Below, piece after piece: positions 42,270-44,306 of a DNA stretch of 44,306 nt. The number at the start of each line of letters is the position of its first letter. Within the stretch, counting starts at the first letter, position 1. The position numbers were made by a program, and so were the translations under genes. The notes beneath the pieces are model-generated. The model saw nothing but the letters and a program-made list of their open reading frames with translations, searched no databases and had not been told where the DNA came from. Source of the stretch: Salibacterium halotolerans (lineage in GTDB: Bacteria; Bacillota; Bacilli; Bacillales; Marinococcaceae); contig NZ_FOXD01000027.1 in assembly GCF_900115625.1 (NCBI RefSeq), positions 1 to 44,306 on the forward strand, given 5' to 3'.

Positions 42270-42344
42270 TCCACAGTAGCTCAGTGGTAGAGCTATCGGC
42301 TGTTAACCGATCGGTCGCAGGTTCGAATCCTGCCTGTGGAGCCA
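42270..42344 (+). tRNA. tRNA-Asn (GTT)
   Basis: Cloverleaf with acceptor TCCACAG / CTGTGGA, anticodon loop CTGTTAA, T-loop GTTCGAATC and encoded CCA. First tRNA after ydcK, as in B. subtilis. Confidence 0.95.
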
Positions 42345-42345
42345 T

Positions 42346-42436
42346 GGAGAAGTACCCAAGTGGCTGAAGGGACACCCCTGCTAAGGGTGCAGGTCGCGAA
42401 AGCGGCGCGAGGGTTCAAATCCCTCCTTCTCCGCCA
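42346..42436 (+). tRNA. tRNA-Ser (GCT)
   Basis: Long-variable-arm tRNA, acceptor GGAGAAG / CTTCTCC, anticodon loop CTGCTAA, variable arm GTCGCGAAAGCGGC, encoded CCA. Confidence 0.95.
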
Positions 42437-42444
42437 TCTACAAC

Positions 42445-42519
42445 GGCCCGTTGGTCAAGTGGTTAAGACACCGCCCTTTCACGGCGGTAACACGGGTTCG
42501 AATCCCGTACGGGTCACCA
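42445..42519 (+). tRNA. tRNA-Glu (TTC)
   Basis: Acceptor GGCCCGT / ACGGGTC, anticodon loop CTTTCAC, T-loop GTTCGAATC, encoded CCA. Confidence 0.95.
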
Positions 42520-42522
42520 TCC

Positions 42523-42598
42523 GGAGGGTTAGCTCAGCTGGGAGAGCATCTGCCTTACAAGCAGGAGGTCGGCGGTTCGATCCCGTCACCCTCCACCA
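42523..42598 (+). tRNA. tRNA-Val (TAC)
   Basis: Acceptor GGAGGGT / ACCCTCC, anticodon loop CTTACAA, T-loop GTTCGATCC, encoded CCA. Confidence 0.95.
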
Positions 42599-42652
42599 TT
42601 TAAAACAAATGGAACGGAAAATAAAGAATTAACAAAGCGGATCGTCACTCTG

Positions 42653-42964
42653 TTCTTTGAACCAGCGGGAAGGGCGAGAAGGGATATACGTCTCTACATG
42701 ACCTGACAACATGAACGCATCTGACGCAGAGGTTCGCCTGATCGCTTTTGAAAGAAGAAGCAAAAAGGTTGAAGAAGCAAGAGAGTGAAGGAGGGAACGT
42801 ACTCCAGTACGTGACCTGACGACACGAACGCAGTTGACGAAGAGATTCGCCTCCTTGCTTTTGGAAAGAAGAAGCAAGAAGGTCGAGGAAACAAGAGAGT
42901 GAAGGAGGGAACGTACTCCAGTACGTGACCTGACGACACGAACGCAGTTGACGAAGAGATTCGC
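42653..42964 (+). repeat. Tandem spacer repeats between tRNA-Val and tRNA-Asp
   Basis: Three units of about 110 bases: a diverged, shorter unit A (about 42653-42738) and two near-identical units B (42744-42850) and C (42857-42964). Each contains a palindrome ACGTACT-CC-AGTACGT (B: 42797-42812) followed by GTGACCTGACGACACGAACG and ending in GACGAAGAGATTCGC. No plausible gene lies here; the open frames crossing it are repeats of themselves. Confidence 0.85.
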
Positions 42965-42983
42965 AGCTTATTCTTTTCAAAAG

Positions 42984-43059
42984 GGGCCTGTGGTGTAGCG
43001 GTTAACATGCCTGCCTGTCACGCAGGAGATCGCGGGTTCGATTCCCGTCAGGCCCGCCA
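42984..43059 (+). tRNA. tRNA-Asp (GTC)
   Basis: Acceptor GGGCCTG / CAGGCCC, anticodon loop CTGTCAC, encoded CCA. Confidence 0.95.
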
Positions 43060-43079
43060 TTTAAATTTCTATAACAGAT

Positions 43080-43154
43080 TGGGCTATAGCCAAGCGGTAA
43101 GGCATCGGATTTTGATTCCGTGATGCGCTGGTTCGAATCCAGCTAGCCCAGCCA
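43080..43154 (+). tRNA. tRNA-Gln (TTG)
   Basis: Acceptor TGGGCTA / TAGCCCA, anticodon loop TTTTGAT, encoded CCA. Confidence 0.95.
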
Positions 43155-43159
43155 TCTAT

Positions 43160-43243
43160 GCGGGTGTGGCGGAATCGGCAGACGCGCTAGATTTAGGATC
43201 TAGTGTCTTTGACGTGAGGGTTCAAGTCCCTCCGCCCGCACCA
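43160..43243 (+). tRNA. tRNA-Leu (TAG)
   Basis: Type II tRNA with variable arm; acceptor GCGGGTG / CGCCCGC, anticodon stem CTAGA / TCTAG and loop TTTAGGA, encoded CCA. Confidence 0.95.
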
Positions 43244-43260
43244 TTTTTTCACCATATTTC

Positions 43261-43347
<87 letters not shown>

Positions 43348-43350
43348 TAA

Positions 43351-43427
43351 GCGCCCGTAGCTCAATTGGACAGAGCGTCTGACTACGGATCAGAAGGTTA
43401 GGGGTTCGACTCCTCTCGGGCGCACCA
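43351..43427 (+). tRNA. tRNA-Arg (ACG)
   Basis: Acceptor GCGCCCG / CGGGCGC, anticodon loop CTACGGA, encoded CCA. The first anticodon base A is expected to be edited to inosine by TadA. Confidence 0.95.
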
Positions 43428-43518
43428 TTTTGACTGAACATAACACTAAAAATCCATTTCTCTTTGTAATTAACAATACGATACGTCAGGCGTAAAGATC
43501 CGCAGTTTATACCGACCG

Positions 43519-43626
43519 GCTTTTGAAAGAAGAAGCAAAAAGGCCGGGGAAACAAACGCGTGGAGGAGGAAACGTACTTCCGTACGTGACCTGGCGGCAC
43601 GAATGCAGTTTACGAAGAGATTTGCA
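43519..43626 (+). repeat. Fourth, diverged copy of the spacer repeat
   Basis: It starts GCTTTTGAAAGAAGAAGC, has ACGTAC-TTCC-GTACGT and ends TTTACGAAGAGATTTGC, as in the units at 42.7-43.0 kb. Directly before it, about 43495-43512, lies a fragment resembling the unit end. The following GCAGCTTATTCTTTCAAA before tRNA-Pro mirrors the bases before tRNA-Asp. Confidence 0.8.
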
Positions 43627-43644
43627 GCTTATTCTTTCAAAGAA

Positions 43645-43721
43645 CGGGAAGTAGCTCAGCTTGGCAGAGCACTTGGTTTGGGACCAAGGGGTCGCAGGTT
43701 CGAATCCTGTCTTCCCGACCA
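43645..43721 (+). tRNA. tRNA-Pro (TGG)
   Basis: Acceptor CGGGAAG / CTTCCCG, anticodon loop TTTGGGA, encoded CCA. Confidence 0.95.
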
Positions 43722-43728
43722 TCTTTTT

Positions 43729-43802
43729 GCGGGTGTAGTTTAGTGGTAAAACCTCAGCCTTCCAAGCTGATGTCGTGGGTTCGATTCCCATCACCCGCTC
43801 CA
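43729..43802 (+). tRNA. tRNA-Gly (TCC)
   Basis: Acceptor GCGGGTG / CACCCGC, anticodon loop CTTCCAA, encoded CCA. Confidence 0.95.
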
Positions 43803-43863
43803 TATTATTCTTCAACTGAATAAATACGGGATTGTCTTTTTTTATGCCCGGCATTAAAAACCG

Positions 43864-43940
43864 GGGCCTGTAGCTCAGTCGGTCAGAGCGCACGCCTGAT
43901 AAGCGTGAGGTCGGTGGTTCAAGTCCACTCAGGCCCACCA
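43864..43940 (+). tRNA. tRNA-Ile (GAT)
   Basis: Acceptor GGGCCTG / CAGGCCC, anticodon loop CTGATAA, encoded CCA. Last tRNA before the rRNA promoter. Confidence 0.95.
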
Positions 43941-43963
43941 TTCAAAAAGATATAAAAAAAGTA

Positions 43964-43992
43964 TTGACTCTGCTTAAATGAGTTGGTATTAT
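43964..43992 (+). promoter_or_regulatory. rrn promoter
   Basis: TTGACT (43964-43969), a 17-base spacer and TATTAT (43987-43992). The leader holds a boxA-like antitermination element, TGCCCTTTGAAAATTGAATG at 44027-44046, as found before bacillar 16S genes. Confidence 0.85.
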
Positions 43993-44121
43993 TGTGATTG
44001 TCGCTTTGAAAGGCGGCATACAAACTGCCCTTTGAAAATTGAATGAAAGTCAAGCGTCTGTCAATTCAAATGACCGTTTTTCGGTCATACAGATAAGAAA
44101 CACAGCGCAGCATCAAACTTT

Positions 44122-44306
44122 TTTATTGGAGAGTTTGATCCTGGCTCAGGACGAACGCTGGCGGCGTGCCTAATACATGCAAGTCGAGCGCGGGAAGCAG
44201 GCAGATCCCTCCGGGGTGAAACCTGTGGAACGAGCGGCGGACGGGTGAGTAACACGTGGGCAACCTGCCTGAAAGTCCGGGATAACCCCGGGAAACCGGA
44301 GCTAAT
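44122..44306 (+). rRNA. 16S ribosomal RNA, 5' part
   Basis: It starts TTTATTGGAGAGTTTGATCC, contains the universal 27F site, GGCGGCGTGCCTAATACATG and GGACGGGTGAGTAACACGTG, and is cut by the window end. The V1 region looks bacillar. The full gene runs beyond the window. Confidence 0.97.

Noticed and set aside
42629-43008. Minus-strand frames across the tRNA-spacer repeats as cysteine/serine-rich proteins
   Set aside because: The repeated peptides only reflect the repeated DNA; there is no binding site and one runs into the tRNA-Asp gene.
44027-44121. A further tRNA or small gene between the rrn promoter and 16S
   Set aside because: The segment is the rRNA leader with a boxA-like element; no cloverleaf or open frame is supported.

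Overview
The window looks like a chromosome segment of a moderately GC-rich member of the Bacillaceae (low-GC Gram-positive, Firmicutes). Strong AAGGAGG ribosome binding sites, frequent GTG/TTG starts, sigma-A promoters, a complete eight-gene sigma-B operon and the gene order ydcA / acpS / (nnr) / ydcC / alr / ndoAI / rsbR-S-T-U-V-W-sigB-rsbX / tex / cmpA / ydcK / tRNAs match the Bacillus subtilis neighbourhood. Choline-to-glycine-betaine genes (gbsRAB) and an NhaC-type Na+/H+ antiporter fit a salt- or alkali-adapted life style, but the species cannot be named from this alone.

Layout. 1-3.5 kb: a carbon-starvation transporter operon (cstA, a small protein ending in Cys-Cys, an ArsA/Get3-like ATPase) behind a textbook CcpA cre site. 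3.5-9 kb: CNNM/CorC-type membrane protein and a SWIM-SNF2 helicase on the minus strand, then an HD hydrolase. 9-11 kb: SulP anion transporter and a universal stress protein. 11-15 kb: gbsR, gbsA and gbsB with a symmetric operator candidate. 15-18 kb: small membrane protein, NhaC antiporter and HAD phosphatase on the minus strand. 17.8-20.3 kb: purine riboswitch and guanine/hypoxanthine permease whose 3' end is duplicated as a 54-bp direct repeat around an AT-rich insert carrying one lipoprotein gene. 20.3-23 kb: prfC and an RsbR paralogue driven by a sigma-B-like promoter. 23-25 kb: CAP-domain secreted protein, a cluster of hairpins, TrhA/hemolysin III. 25-28 kb: a GerMN lipoprotein divergent from sigX-rsiX, both preceded by matching ECF-type promoters. 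28-42 kb: the acpS-alr-sigB-tex-ydcK block. 42.2-44.3 kb: twelve tRNA genes, repeated spacer units, an rrn promoter and the start of a 16S rRNA.

How the parts fit. Much of the window is stress and envelope control. The stressosome (RsbR, RsbS), switch kinase RsbT, phosphatases RsbU and RsbX and the partner-switching pair RsbV/RsbW control SigB. The RsbR paralogue at 22 kb looks like a regulon member that feeds back into the stressosome. SigX/RsiX probably controls itself and the neighbouring GerMN lipoprotein. Points that deviate from the textbook picture are the missing MazF/EndoA toxin next to its antitoxin, a C-type purine aptamer whose terminator uses the P1 3' strand (an ON-like layout), the insertion at the permease 3' end, the hairpin cluster at 24 kb and a roughly 110-bp repeat between the tRNA genes. 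I found no complete unknown defence or mobile system.
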